A model generated the notes under the pieces. That model searched no databases and was not told the DNA's origin. It worked only from the letters and a program-made list of their open reading frames with translations. Position numbers and translations under genes: made by a program. A stretch of DNA of 64,000 bases from Chelativorans sp. Marseille-P2723. GTDB lineage: Bacteria; Pseudomonadota; Alphaproteobacteria; Rhizobiales; Rhizobiaceae. Of this stretch, positions 45,362 to 53,206 are shown one piece after another; positions within the stretch are counted from its first letter, which is position 1; each line of letters opens with the position of its first letter. The stretch is taken from the NCBI RefSeq assembly GCF_902809845.1, contig NZ_CADDWI010000013.1:310001-374000 (forward strand), written 5' to 3'.

Positions 45362-46123
45362 ATGGCACTTATCCAGCGCAATGCGATCGATCTGACTGGC
45401 CGCATAGCGGTCGTAACGGGCGCAGCACAAGGCATAGGTCGCGCGGTGGCCGCGCGGCTGATATCCTCGGGTGCGCAGGTAGCCTTGTGGGACCGGGACG
45501 CCGACCTGGTGGAGCAGAGCGCCAGGGAACTGGGGAAAGCCGCGTCATTCCAGGTCGTCGATCAGGTCGACTATGAGGCAGTGACAGCGGCTGCGCAAAA
45601 GGACGAACAGCGCTTCGGGCGCATAGACATACTCGTTGCCAATGCCGGCATCGCCGGCGCCAACGCGCCGGTAGCCGATTATGACGTCGATGAATGGAAA
45701 CGCATTATCGACGTGAACCTCAACGGACCGTTCCATTGCTGCAAGGCGATTCTGCCGGGGATGATCTCGCGTGGGTACGGCCGCATCGTGAATGTGGCCT
45801 CGATCGCTGGCAAAGAAGGCAATCCAAATGCGGCAGCATACTCGGCCTCGAAGGCCGCCGTGATCGCGCTTACCAAATCCATTGGAAAGGAAACCGCCGG
45901 AACCGGTCTTTCGGTCAACTGCGTAACGCCCGCTGCTGCGCGTACGAGCATCTTCGATCAGATGTCGCAGACGCACATCGATTATATGCTTTCGAAGATT
46001 CCACGCGGACGATTTCTCGAAGTCGAAGAGGTGGCTGCGATGATCGCCTGGCTGGTCAGCGAGGAAAACAGCTTCACCACAGGAGCCGTATTTGATCTCT
46101 CCGGCGGACAGGCCACTTACTGA
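45362..46123 (+). CDS. SDR, probable 2-keto-3-deoxy-sugar-acid dehydrogenase
   Basis: NAD-type short-chain dehydrogenase of 253 residues: TGAAQGIG loop, LWDRDAD after the second strand, LVANAGIAG, catalytic serine in VASIAG and YSASK. It is encoded between an MR/MLE dehydratase-like enzyme and an FAH hydrolase, exactly where the 2-keto-3-deoxy-L-fuconate dehydrogenase stands in the fucose route, and the paralogue at 28300-29046 once had an FAH gene behind it too. The function is inferred from context; the sequence itself only proves an SDR. Confidence 0.86.
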   Translation: MALIQRNAIDLTGRIAVVTGAAQGIGRAVAARLISSGAQVALWDRDADLVEQSARELGKAASFQVVDQVDYEAVTAAAQKDEQRFGRIDILVANAGIAGANAPVADYDVDEWKRIIDVNLNGPFHCCKAILPGMISRGYGRIVNVASIAGKEGNPNAAAYSASKAAVIALTKSIGKETAGTGLSVNCVTPAAARTSIFDQMSQTHIDYMLSKIPRGRFLEVEEVAAMIAWLVSEENSFTTGAVFDLSGGQATY

Positions 46124-46135
46124 AGGATATCCTGT

Positions 46136-46981
46136 ATGAAACTTGCACGCGTTGGGGAACCGGGACTAGAAAAACCAGCGATCATTCACACTGATGGCTC
46201 GATCCGTGATCTGTCGAATGTAGTCAGAGACATTTCCGGCCAGACTTTGACGCCGGAGGGCCTGCAGTCGCTACGTTCGGTGGACACGGGTTCACTGCCA
46301 CTGGTGGACAGCGATATTCGATATGGCCCCTGCGTCGGCGGCGTCGGGAAGTTTATTTGCATCGGACTGAACTATGCCGATCATGCAGCGGAATCCGGTG
46401 CACCGGTACCTACCGAGCCGATCATCTTCATGAAAGCAACGAGTGCAATTTGCGGGCCAAACGATACCGTTCTGATTCCGCGCGGTTCCGTCAAAACCGA
46501 TTGGGAGGTCGAACTGGGCGTCGTCATCGGCAAGCCTGGCAAATATATCCGCGAGGCTGATGCTCTCGCCCATGTTGCCGGTTATTGCGTGATCAACGAC
46601 ATCTCCGAGCGAGAATTCCAGCTTGAGCGTGGTGGAACCTGGGACAAGGGCAAGGGCTGCGATACGTTCGGCCCGATTGGGCCCTGGATGGTGACGGCCG
46701 ATGAGGTCTCGAATCCGGGCGACTTAGAGATGTGGCTGGAGGTTGACAGCAAGCGCTATCAGCACGGATCGACTCGAACCATGATTTTTGGCATTGCGCA
46801 ACTCATCAGCTATGTCAGCCGCTTCATGAGCCTGCAGAGCGGCGACATCATCTCTACCGGCACTCCACCGGGTGTCGGGATGGGCCAGAAGCCGCCAGTC
46901 TATTTGAAACCGGGACAGGTCATGCGCCTTGGAATTGAAGGACTGGGTGAACAACAGCAGCGGGTCGCGGCAGACGCTTGA
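46136..46981 (+). CDS. FAH-family hydrolase, diketo-deoxy-acid hydrolase-like
   Basis: Fumarylacetoacetate-hydrolase-fold enzyme of 281 residues, most like the 2,4-diketo-3-deoxy-L-fuconate hydrolase/ureidoglycolate-lyase-type group. Seen: KFICIGLNYADHAAESG (substrate loop), PIIFMKATSAICGPNDTV, metal ligands in WEVELGVVIG and INDISEREFQ, KGCDTFGPIGPW, and the closing GDIISTGTPPGVGMG. The reaction would be hydrolytic C-C cleavage of a 2,4-diketo acid to pyruvate and a small acid such as lactate. It starts 12 bases after the SDR stop and converges with the next SDR (27-base gap). Confidence 0.88.
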   Translation: MKLARVGEPGLEKPAIIHTDGSIRDLSNVVRDISGQTLTPEGLQSLRSVDTGSLPLVDSDIRYGPCVGGVGKFICIGLNYADHAAESGAPVPTEPIIFMKATSAICGPNDTVLIPRGSVKTDWEVELGVVIGKPGKYIREADALAHVAGYCVINDISEREFQLERGGTWDKGKGCDTFGPIGPWMVTADEVSNPGDLEMWLEVDSKRYQHGSTRTMIFGIAQLISYVSRFMSLQSGDIISTGTPPGVGMGQKPPVYLKPGQVMRLGIEGLGEQQQRVAADA

Positions 46982-47008
46982 AGCGGCAATGCCGGATAAT
47001 GGGGGCGG

Positions 47009-47731
47009 TCATATAGACCAACCGCCATCAATCGCATAGGTCTGGCCAGTCGTATAGGTCGCCTGTGCAAGATGGACCGCCAGATCTGCTATTTCCTCGG
47101 CAGTGCCAAGGCGGCCCATCGGCTGCCTCGCGATAAAGGCCTGCCGCGCAGCGGCATAGTCGCCCTGCGCCCGCATCCGGTCCTGTAGCGACGGACTGTC
47201 TACCGTCCCCGGGCATATAGCATTGCATCGGATACCGCGCGTCACGAAGTCGGCCGCGACCGACTTCGTCAGGCCGATCACAGCCGCCTTGGTGGTACCA
47301 TAGACAAAGCGGTTTGGCGCCCCTTTCAAGCTTGAAACGACGGATGCCACATTGATGATGCAGCCGTCGCGATGTTCGAGCATCGGGGGCAAGAAGGCAC
47401 GAATCGAACGTATCATTCCTTTGACGTTGATGTCGCATGCGAGATCAAACTCGTCCCAGGTCATGTCCAATACCGAGCCCGAATGAACGACTCCAGCGCA
47501 GTTGACGAGGGTATGGATCCTCCCCAGTTCTGCCGCAGCTTCCCGGACCGCCTTATCGTCGCGGACATCGAGACGGCGCACCTGTATGCCCTGCCGCTGG
47601 TGAAGGTCATTTAGCAGGGCTGTGTCAATGTCGGTCGCGATAACGCGGGCGCCGGCCTGCGCGAACGCGACTGCGATAGCGCGCCCAATGCCCTGCCCTG
47701 CGGCGGTGACCAGCACCGATTTATCATTCAT
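47009..47731 (-). CDS. SDR of the DHRS6/BDH2 type
   Basis: Short-chain dehydrogenase of 240 residues, strikingly like the human DHRS6 group: TAAGQGIGRA loop, ATDID acidic site (NAD), LVNCAGVVHSGSVLD, SVVSSLKGAPNRFVYGTTKAAVIGLTKSV with the catalytic serine, tyrosine and lysine, and the CPGTVDSPSLQDR segment. This group includes 2-keto-3-deoxy-L-fuconate 4-dehydrogenases, 4-oxoproline reductase and 3-hydroxybutyrate dehydrogenases, so it is another candidate for the deoxy-acid oxidation step. It is the last gene of the SBP-permease operon. ATG 47731 has GAGG upstream; ATGs at 47743 and 47746 are possible. Confidence 0.85.
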   Translation of the reverse strand: MNDKSVLVTAAGQGIGRAIAVAFAQAGARVIATDIDTALLNDLHQRQGIQVRRLDVRDDKAVREAAAELGRIHTLVNCAGVVHSGSVLDMTWDEFDLACDINVKGMIRSIRAFLPPMLEHRDGCIINVASVVSSLKGAPNRFVYGTTKAAVIGLTKSVAADFVTRGIRCNAICPGTVDSPSLQDRMRAQGDYAAARQAFIARQPMGRLGTAEEIADLAVHLAQATYTTGQTYAIDGGWSI

Positions 47732-47760
47732 TTTTTGCCTCATCATAACACTGTATGTCT

Positions 47761-48675
47761 TTAGCCGGCTTCCCGCTCGGATCGCATGCGAGGATCGGTC
47801 ACGTCGCGCAGACCGTCACCCATCAAGTTTAAGCCAAGGACGGCGGCGGCAATGGCCAGGCCGGGGAAAAGAGCAATCCAGCCAGCATCCTGAAGATAGT
47901 TGCGGCCCTCAGCGATGATGTTGCCCAGCGAGGGCGCAGGTGGTGGTGGCCCCACGCCGAGAAAGCTGAGGATGGCTTCGGCAAGGATCGATACCGCGAA
48001 GACGAAGGTCAACTGCACGATCAGGGGCGAAAGCGAGTTGGCGAGTATGTAGCGGAAGATAATTCGCCCGTGCCCGGCTCCTACCGCAAGCGCAGCTTCC
48101 ACATAGGGCAGTTCACGAACGACCAGTACGCTTGATCGCACGACGCGGGCCGTCCTCGGAGTGAAGGTGATGGTGAGCGCGATCACAGCGTTCAGGGCGG
48201 AAGGTCCAAGTGCTGCGGCAAGAGCGATCGCCAACAGCACGCCGGGAAATGCCATCAGCCCATCCATGATCCGCATCAGCAGATTATCTAGCCATCTGAC
48301 ATAGCCGGCGAGCAAACCGAAGAAGATGCCAAGTACGCCTGTGGCTACGACAACCGCAAGACCTATGCCCAGCGACACACGGGTGCCATGGATCACACGG
48401 CTGAAAATATCACGGCCAAACCCATCCGTGCCGAACCAATGGTCGAGGGACGGCGGCATGAGGATACTGCGATAGTCGCTCTTGTTAGGATCGTAGGGCG
48501 CGACGAAGTTTGCGCAGAGGGCGAGCATCACAATCATCAGGAACAGCGCGAAGCCAATCTTGAATGACCCGTGCGCGGCCAGACGCCTCATGAACCGAGC
48601 CCAGCCCCGACGACGTGCCTTGGCGAGCTCGCGCTTGATCGCACGGACATCCGCGATTTCGGTATCAGCGACCAT
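47761..48675 (-). CDS. ABC permease, DppC type
   Basis: Inner-membrane permease of 304 residues with an N-terminal cytoplasmic tail, about six helices, the FGTDGFGRDIFSRVIHGTRVSL entry typical of DppC/OppC, and the ATPase-contact loop EAALAVGAGHGRIIFRYILANSLSPLI. The C-terminus ends in GLNLMGDGLRDVTDPRMR. Its start overlaps the DppB-type gene by 11 bases. The ATG 48675 has CGAGGG upstream. No ATPase genes are in this operon; the pair at 36.7-38.6 kb shares the operator. Confidence 0.9.
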   Translation of the reverse strand: MVADTEIADVRAIKRELAKARRRGWARFMRRLAAHGSFKIGFALFLMIVMLALCANFVAPYDPNKSDYRSILMPPSLDHWFGTDGFGRDIFSRVIHGTRVSLGIGLAVVVATGVLGIFFGLLAGYVRWLDNLLMRIMDGLMAFPGVLLAIALAAALGPSALNAVIALTITFTPRTARVVRSSVLVVRELPYVEAALAVGAGHGRIIFRYILANSLSPLIVQLTFVFAVSILAEAILSFLGVGPPPPAPSLGNIIAEGRNYLQDAGWIALFPGLAIAAAVLGLNLMGDGLRDVTDPRMRSEREAG

Positions 48676-49612
48676 GGCGGACCCTCGGATCGAGCCAGCC
48701 ATAAGCCAGATCGACCATGATATTGACGAAGACGAACACGGCGGCAGTTATCAGCAGGCCACCCTGGATGATCGGGTAATCACGCCGCTGAATTGCTCCA
48801 ATGATCAGGCGGCCGACGCCCGGCAGCGAAAACACTGATTCGATTACCACCGCGCCTCCGAGGAGCACCCCAGTCATGACGCCGATCACGGTGATGATCG
48901 GGATCAAGGCGTTTCGCAAGGCGTGCTTGAAGATAACCGTCCGACGGACCATGCCCTTCGCTTTCGCAGTGCGTATGTAGTCCTGGCTCATTACCTCCAG
49001 CATGGCAGAGCGTGTCATGCGGGCAATGACGCCCATTTGGGTGATGGCCAATGCCAAGGCAGGGAGCGTCATGGATTTTGCCCACCCCCAGAAGTTTTCA
49101 GACGCCGGCACGTAGCCGCCACTCGGAAACCAACCCAGTCCGACGGCGAAAACCGAGATCAAAACGAGCGCAAACCAGAAATCCGGGATGGAAAGTCCAA
49201 ACAACGCTAGGGACATGGAGCCTTGATCCAACCAGGTTCCATGTTTGGTGGCAGCCAGGATGCCAAGCAGTACGCCCAGGACGATCGCCAGGACGAGCGC
49301 CAAACCGGCAAGCGAGAGGGTGACTGGTAGCCGTTCGAGCACCGCCTCGGTGACGGGCCGGTTGAGCAGGAAGGATTGTCCCAGATCGCCCTGCAACAGG
49401 CGGCCGTACCAGCGCAGGGCCTGTTCATGCAGGGGGCGATCAAGGCCCAGCCGTTCACGAATCTCGGCCCGCTGAATCTCGGTGGAATCGCTGCCCGCGA
49501 TCTCGGCTGTCACGTCGCCAGGAACGATTGCGATGATGACGAAGCTGACGAGGGACACGACAAACAGTACAGGTAATGCGCTCGCGAGCCGCCGCAGGAG
49601 AAAATAGATCAA
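48665..49612 (-). CDS. ABC permease, DppB type (TTG start)
   Basis: Inner-membrane permease of about 315 residues: RRLASALPVLFVVSLVSFVIIAIVPGD N-terminus, LGLDRPLHEQ, the GDLGQSFLL segment and the ATPase-contact EAA loop (MLEVMSQDYIRTAKAKGMVRRTVIFKHALRNALIPI). I start it at TTG 49612, which has AGGAGG eight bases upstream; the TTG at 49630 lacks a site and no suitable ATG exists nearby. It pairs with the DppC-type permease and the binding protein encoded upstream. Confidence 0.88.
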   Translation of the reverse strand: MIYFLLRRLASALPVLFVVSLVSFVIIAIVPGDVTAEIAGSDSTEIQRAEIRERLGLDRPLHEQALRWYGRLLQGDLGQSFLLNRPVTEAVLERLPVTLSLAGLALVLAIVLGVLLGILAATKHGTWLDQGSMSLALFGLSIPDFWFALVLISVFAVGLGWFPSGGYVPASENFWGWAKSMTLPALALAITQMGVIARMTRSAMLEVMSQDYIRTAKAKGMVRRTVIFKHALRNALIPIITVIGVMTGVLLGGAVVIESVFSLPGVGRLIIGAIQRRDYPIIQGGLLITAAVFVFVNIMVDLAYGWLDPRVRHGR

Positions 49613-49688
49613 TGCTTGCCCTCCTGCCAAAAGGCCTGGCCGGGCGGTTTTCCCCCGCCCAGCAACGAATCAAGGTTGTTGAACCGCT

Positions 49689-51251
49689 CTACTCGGCAAG
49701 CCAGACATCGTAGACGCGCGGGAAGCGGAACGGTTTGAACCCTTCGACATTGGCCCTAGTGGCTTGCATGAGGCCCGTCTCGCCCAGTTTCACAACACCG
49801 AAGAACTCGTAGAGACGCTGCTGGATGCGTGCGAAAACTTCCTTACGCCCTTCCTCGCTATCGGTTGAGATAAGTTCTTCATAGAGTTGATCGAGCTGAT
49901 CGTCAGTTGCACGAAAATGGGGCTGGTCTCCCGTCAATGTCGAGATAAGTGCCACGGGGCCGAGATATGGTTCGATGCCCATCATCAGGGTCCAGCCGTT
50001 CCACCCGCTATCCTGGAGGCGAATATTGAGCGCTGTCGGCCAGTCGACCTGATTGACAGTTGCATTAATACCTACTGCCTGGAGTTGCTCGGCGATGACG
50101 ATTGCTGCCTTGCCATGTTCGGGAATGTTCGAATCGGTCAAGATCGAGAATGGTTCGTTGTTGTAGCCAGCCTCTGCCAGTAACTGCTTGGCGCGCTCGC
50201 TATCGGCAATGTTGTAATATTCCTGCCCGATGTCGCCGGCATCATAAGGCGAACCCTCATACATCCAGCCGTGATAGAGTTGGAACAAGCCCTCCGTAGC
50301 TATGCCCATGACCTCTTCATTATTAAGAGCGACCTGGACGGCTTCGCGGAATTTAGGATTGTCACTAGGTGCTTCCTTCATGTTGAACACGAAGGTGAGA
50401 AACGCCCATGGCATATTCTCATAGAGCTTGATGTTCTCGTTCGAGGCTAGACGACGTGCGGTGGGAACAGGAATCTGTTCCAGCATCTGGATCTCGCCGG
50501 TCTCCAGGGCAGCAACTGCAGCGCCAGGTTCGGGGATGACACGGAAAGTCACGGTGTCGAGATAGGCGGTCTTGCGCCCGCCAAAACCGTCGATGCCTTC
50601 GAAATTCTCGTTGGGAGTGTAGTCCTCGAACCGCTCCAGCGTCACGTGGCTGTCCGGAACGTATTCCACGAATTTATAGGGTCCCGTGCCGATGAATTCG
50701 ATCTCGTTCGGTTCCTTTGCTGCTTCCTCGGCCGGAATGATCACTGCAGGCGCGCGAGGCGAGGCGAAGGCTTCCAGAAAAGTGGGGCTTGGTTCATCGA
50801 AGGTTAGAGTGACCTCGTAGTCTCCAGTGACCTCGATTGATTTGACTGGTTCCAGCATCGTGCCTGTACCGCCGTGCTGCTTATAGCGGTCGAGAGAGGC
50901 CTTGACGTCCTCTGCGGTCATTTCCTTTCCATTGTGGAACATGACGCCCTGGCGCAGAAGGAAGCGATAGGTCAGACCGTCCTGCGATATCTCGACATCT
51001 TCCGCCAAGATAGGAATGGGACGAATGTCTTCACTGAAACCATACAAGGTTTCGTAGATGTTCATGGTGATATTGCGAGAGGCTTGGGACGTTGTCACCA
51101 TGGCATCTAGACTGGGAGGGTTGGAGCTTTGCGCAACGATGAGATTGCCGCCAGCAGTCTGAGCGTTTGCGACGCTCACATCGACAGATATGATCGTCAC
51201 TGCTCCGAAAAGTGCACCGAACAGTTTCCTCCGGCTGAATGTTCTTTGCAT
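49689..51251 (-). CDS. Oligopeptide-type (family 5) solute-binding protein A
   Basis: Periplasmic receptor of 520 residues, SBP_bac_5 family. The N-terminus FSRRKLFGALFGAVTIIS followed by a cleavage site at VANA-QTA has a twin-arginine look (SRRKLFG). Typical segments are IYETLYGFSEDI, PILAEDVEISQDGLTYRFLLRQGVMFHNGKE, and TGPYKFVEY. It is a clear paralogue of the receptor at 53207-54781 (same PVPTARRL, NNEEVMGIATEGLF segments). It is first in an operon of SBP, permease, permease and SDR, with operator site 3 upstream. Confidence 0.9.
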   Translation of the reverse strand: MQRTFSRRKLFGALFGAVTIISVDVSVANAQTAGGNLIVAQSSNPPSLDAMVTTSQASRNITMNIYETLYGFSEDIRPIPILAEDVEISQDGLTYRFLLRQGVMFHNGKEMTAEDVKASLDRYKQHGGTGTMLEPVKSIEVTGDYEVTLTFDEPSPTFLEAFASPRAPAVIIPAEEAAKEPNEIEFIGTGPYKFVEYVPDSHVTLERFEDYTPNENFEGIDGFGGRKTAYLDTVTFRVIPEPGAAVAALETGEIQMLEQIPVPTARRLASNENIKLYENMPWAFLTFVFNMKEAPSDNPKFREAVQVALNNEEVMGIATEGLFQLYHGWMYEGSPYDAGDIGQEYYNIADSERAKQLLAEAGYNNEPFSILTDSNIPEHGKAAIVIAEQLQAVGINATVNQVDWPTALNIRLQDSGWNGWTLMMGIEPYLGPVALISTLTGDQPHFRATDDQLDQLYEELISTDSEEGRKEVFARIQQRLYEFFGVVKLGETGLMQATRANVEGFKPFRFPRVYDVWLAE

Positions 51252-51308
51252 CACCTACCTCCCACCGAGATGTTTGCCTAATGATCTCTAGTCTATTAAT
51301 TGTCTTTA

Positions 51309-51328
51309 TCGTATAATCGTATACGATT
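51309..51328. promoter_or_regulatory. GntR operator, site 3
   Basis: TCGTATAATCGTATACGATT is identical over 19 bases to site 1 and includes the 14-bp perfect palindrome AATCGTATACGATT (51315-51328). It lies in the short gap between the divergent SBP-A gene (start 51251) and the GntR gene (start 51362), so the regulator probably controls both its own gene and the transporter. Confidence 0.75.
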
Positions 51329-51361
51329 TGCGCGTGTCAATCAAGGAGTATGGAAAGGGTC

Positions 51362-52123
51362 ATGAGCCCTAGAGAATCCAAAAAGAACGAAACGGGCGGC
51401 ATGAAGAAGCTGGTTCCGCTCCAGGCCAAGACGCTCGTTGACCAGGTTGTGGACGCTATCGTGGAAGCAACAGCGACAGGGGTGTTTTTGCCTGGCGACC
51501 GGGTCGTCGAGGCCGAAGTCGCCCGGTCGCTCAGTGTCAGCCGCGTACCTGTTCGTGAAGCTCTGCGGATACTCGAAAGTCAGGGCATCGTAGTCAATGA
51601 GCGCTATCGGGGCATGCGATTGATGGATGTTAGCGTCGATCGACTCGAAAAGATCCTCAAGGTGCGTACTGCTCTTGAGACGCTAGCGGTGCAGGAGGTG
51701 TTGCAAGCCAAGCAGGAACATCCAGATATCCTGGCGCCTCTGGAGGAGATCATGGAGCGATTGCATGAAGCCGTCCGGAAGGAGGATCCTTATGGTGTCG
51801 CCAGCCTGGACACGGAATTCCACCGCACACTTTGTCGCCTTTCCGGCAATGACGTTCTCGTTCGCATGTGGGAACCACTTTCAAGGCAGCTCACGATTAT
51901 ATTTGGCCTCTCGACCCTTCAGAAGAACCTCGACGTTATTGTCCAGGAGCATGATGAGCTGCTCACTGGGTTGAAAGCGGGAAACAGCGCCCAAATCGTC
52001 GAACTCGTCCGGGTGCATATTCTGGACTATAGTCGCGCACTCGACTACGAAGGCCTTGTCACTGCACGACGCTCAGAACGCAAGAAAATTTCGGCCGACG
52101 AAGCCCCCGCTCCGAGGGGTTGA
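51362..52123 (+). CDS. GntR-family (FCD) regulator of the cluster
   Basis: A 253-residue transcription factor with a winged helix (about 20-90: GVFLPGDRVVEAEVARSLSVSRVPVREALRILESQGIV, the GntR signature) and an FCD ligand-binding domain (about 100-235). The metal/ligand histidines of the FCD pocket are visible in DTEFHRTL, QEHDELL and RVHILDYS, so the inducer is probably a carboxylate. Operator site 3 lies just upstream, and three further near-identical sites front other operons. ATG 51362 follows GGAAAGG; ATG 51350 is an alternative. A hairpin terminator overlaps its 3' end. Confidence 0.92.
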   Translation: MSPRESKKNETGGMKKLVPLQAKTLVDQVVDAIVEATATGVFLPGDRVVEAEVARSLSVSRVPVREALRILESQGIVVNERYRGMRLMDVSVDRLEKILKVRTALETLAVQEVLQAKQEHPDILAPLEEIMERLHEAVRKEDPYGVASLDTEFHRTLCRLSGNDVLVRMWEPLSRQLTIIFGLSTLQKNLDVIVQEHDELLTGLKAGNSAQIVELVRVHILDYSRALDYEGLVTARRSERKKISADEAPAPRG

Positions 52124-52135
52124 CGTCGGCCTTTT
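52093..52135. terminator. Bidirectional hairpin terminator
   Basis: GGCCGACG (52093-52100) pairs with CGTCGGCC (52124-52131), with an inner CCCC/GGGG pairing, followed by TTTT. On the other strand the stem is followed by GAAATTTTC. It spans the stop codon of the GntR gene and lies just before the 3' end of the convergent D-2-hydroxyacid dehydrogenase gene, so it can serve both. Confidence 0.7.
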
Positions 52136-52142
52136 ACAAACA

Positions 52143-53078
52143 TTAGCCAGCAACCGGTGTCAAAAGTGCGCGGCTTTCGAAAAAGGCGGAGAGATTCGCC
52201 TTGACGAGGTCGCAGGCGTCTTCCCAGGTCTCGATTGTGCCGCCTCCGCGATGCGGCATCAGAACCACGTTTTCCAAGCTCATCAGGCGTTCGGGGACGA
52301 AAGGCTCGTGTTCGAATACGTCAAGCCCGGCGCCAGCAATTTCACCCTGCTCCAGCGCCTCGATCATCGCCTGTTCGTCTATCACGGCACCGCGAGAAAT
52401 ATTGACAACAATGCCCTCGGAGCCCAGCGCTTTAAGCACAGCACGATCAACGAGATGATGAGTTGCAGTACCACCGGGACATGCAACGACGAGAACATCC
52501 GCCCATGCTGCAAGTTCCGGCAGCGAGTTGAAATAGGTGTAGGCTTCGCTCTCCAGGGGCTTCCTGTTATGATAGCCGACCGGCATGTTGAACGCTGCCG
52601 CCCGTCTAGCGATTGCGCGACCGATCCTTCCCATGCCTAGAATGCCGACTTTGCGGTCCCCCACTTTCCGGACAAGCGGATAACTATTTTGGGTCCACTT
52701 GCCCGCCCTGACGAAGCGATCTCCGCGAAGAACATCCCGCGCTACCGCGAGGAGGAGCGCCATCGCCAGATCGGCCACGCATTCGTCAGTGACATCCGGT
52801 GTGTTGGTGACCGCAATGGACCTTCTCGCCGCGGCATCCATATCGACCTTATCATAGCCGGCACCGGCGTTAGCGATGAGTTCAAGGCGGGGTAGAGCAG
52901 CGATGAGTTCTGCTGAGACGGGCCCCGCAGCCACAAGCGCACGCACACGGGACCGGACCTGATCATTCAACCCGCCGGCATTACCGTCGGGAAGCCGGTG
53001 CAGGAAGAAGTCATCGGCAAACCGCTGAACATACCACTCCGGTCCCCCACCAACAAATACGATTTCCGGCTTGTCCAT
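52143..53078 (-). CDS. D-isomer 2-hydroxyacid dehydrogenase
   Basis: Cytoplasmic NAD(P)H-dependent 2-ketoacid reductase / 2-hydroxyacid dehydrogenase of 311 residues. Nucleotide motif GILGMGRIGRAIARRAAAFN, NRKP after the second strand (the arginine favours NADPH), NISRGAVIDEQAMIEAL with the substrate arginine, GLDVFEHEP with the catalytic glutamate, and PHRGGGT with the catalytic histidine. Most like glyoxylate/hydroxypyruvate/2-ketogluconate reductases. It is transcribed away from SBP-B across operator site 4, so it belongs to the GntR regulon. ATG 53078 has GGAGG upstream. Confidence 0.88.
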   Translation of the reverse strand: MDKPEIVFVGGGPEWYVQRFADDFFLHRLPDGNAGGLNDQVRSRVRALVAAGPVSAELIAALPRLELIANAGAGYDKVDMDAAARRSIAVTNTPDVTDECVADLAMALLLAVARDVLRGDRFVRAGKWTQNSYPLVRKVGDRKVGILGMGRIGRAIARRAAAFNMPVGYHNRKPLESEAYTYFNSLPELAAWADVLVVACPGGTATHHLVDRAVLKALGSEGIVVNISRGAVIDEQAMIEALEQGEIAGAGLDVFEHEPFVPERLMSLENVVLMPHRGGGTIETWEDACDLVKANLSAFFESRALLTPVAG

Positions 53079-53111
53079 GTCGTGCAACCTCCACTCAACT
53101 TCATTGACAAT

Positions 53112-53131
53112 CGTTAGATTGTATACGATTA
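53112..53131. promoter_or_regulatory. GntR operator, site 4
   Basis: TCGTTAGATTGTATACGATT carries the core ATTGTATACGAT (53119-53130) shared with site 2. It lies between the divergent hydroxyacid dehydrogenase (start 53078) and the five-gene ABC transporter operon (start 53207). Confidence 0.7.
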
Positions 53132-53206
53132 TTGTCCGCATACAACGGGGGTCTGTGGCGCAGGCACCGGATTGTATCAACCAAGAACGCACAGGGGATC
53201 AACGAC

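Noticed and set aside
46982-47008. Terminator between the convergent FAH and SDR genes
   Set aside because: The 27-base gap holds no stable inverted repeat followed by a T tract.
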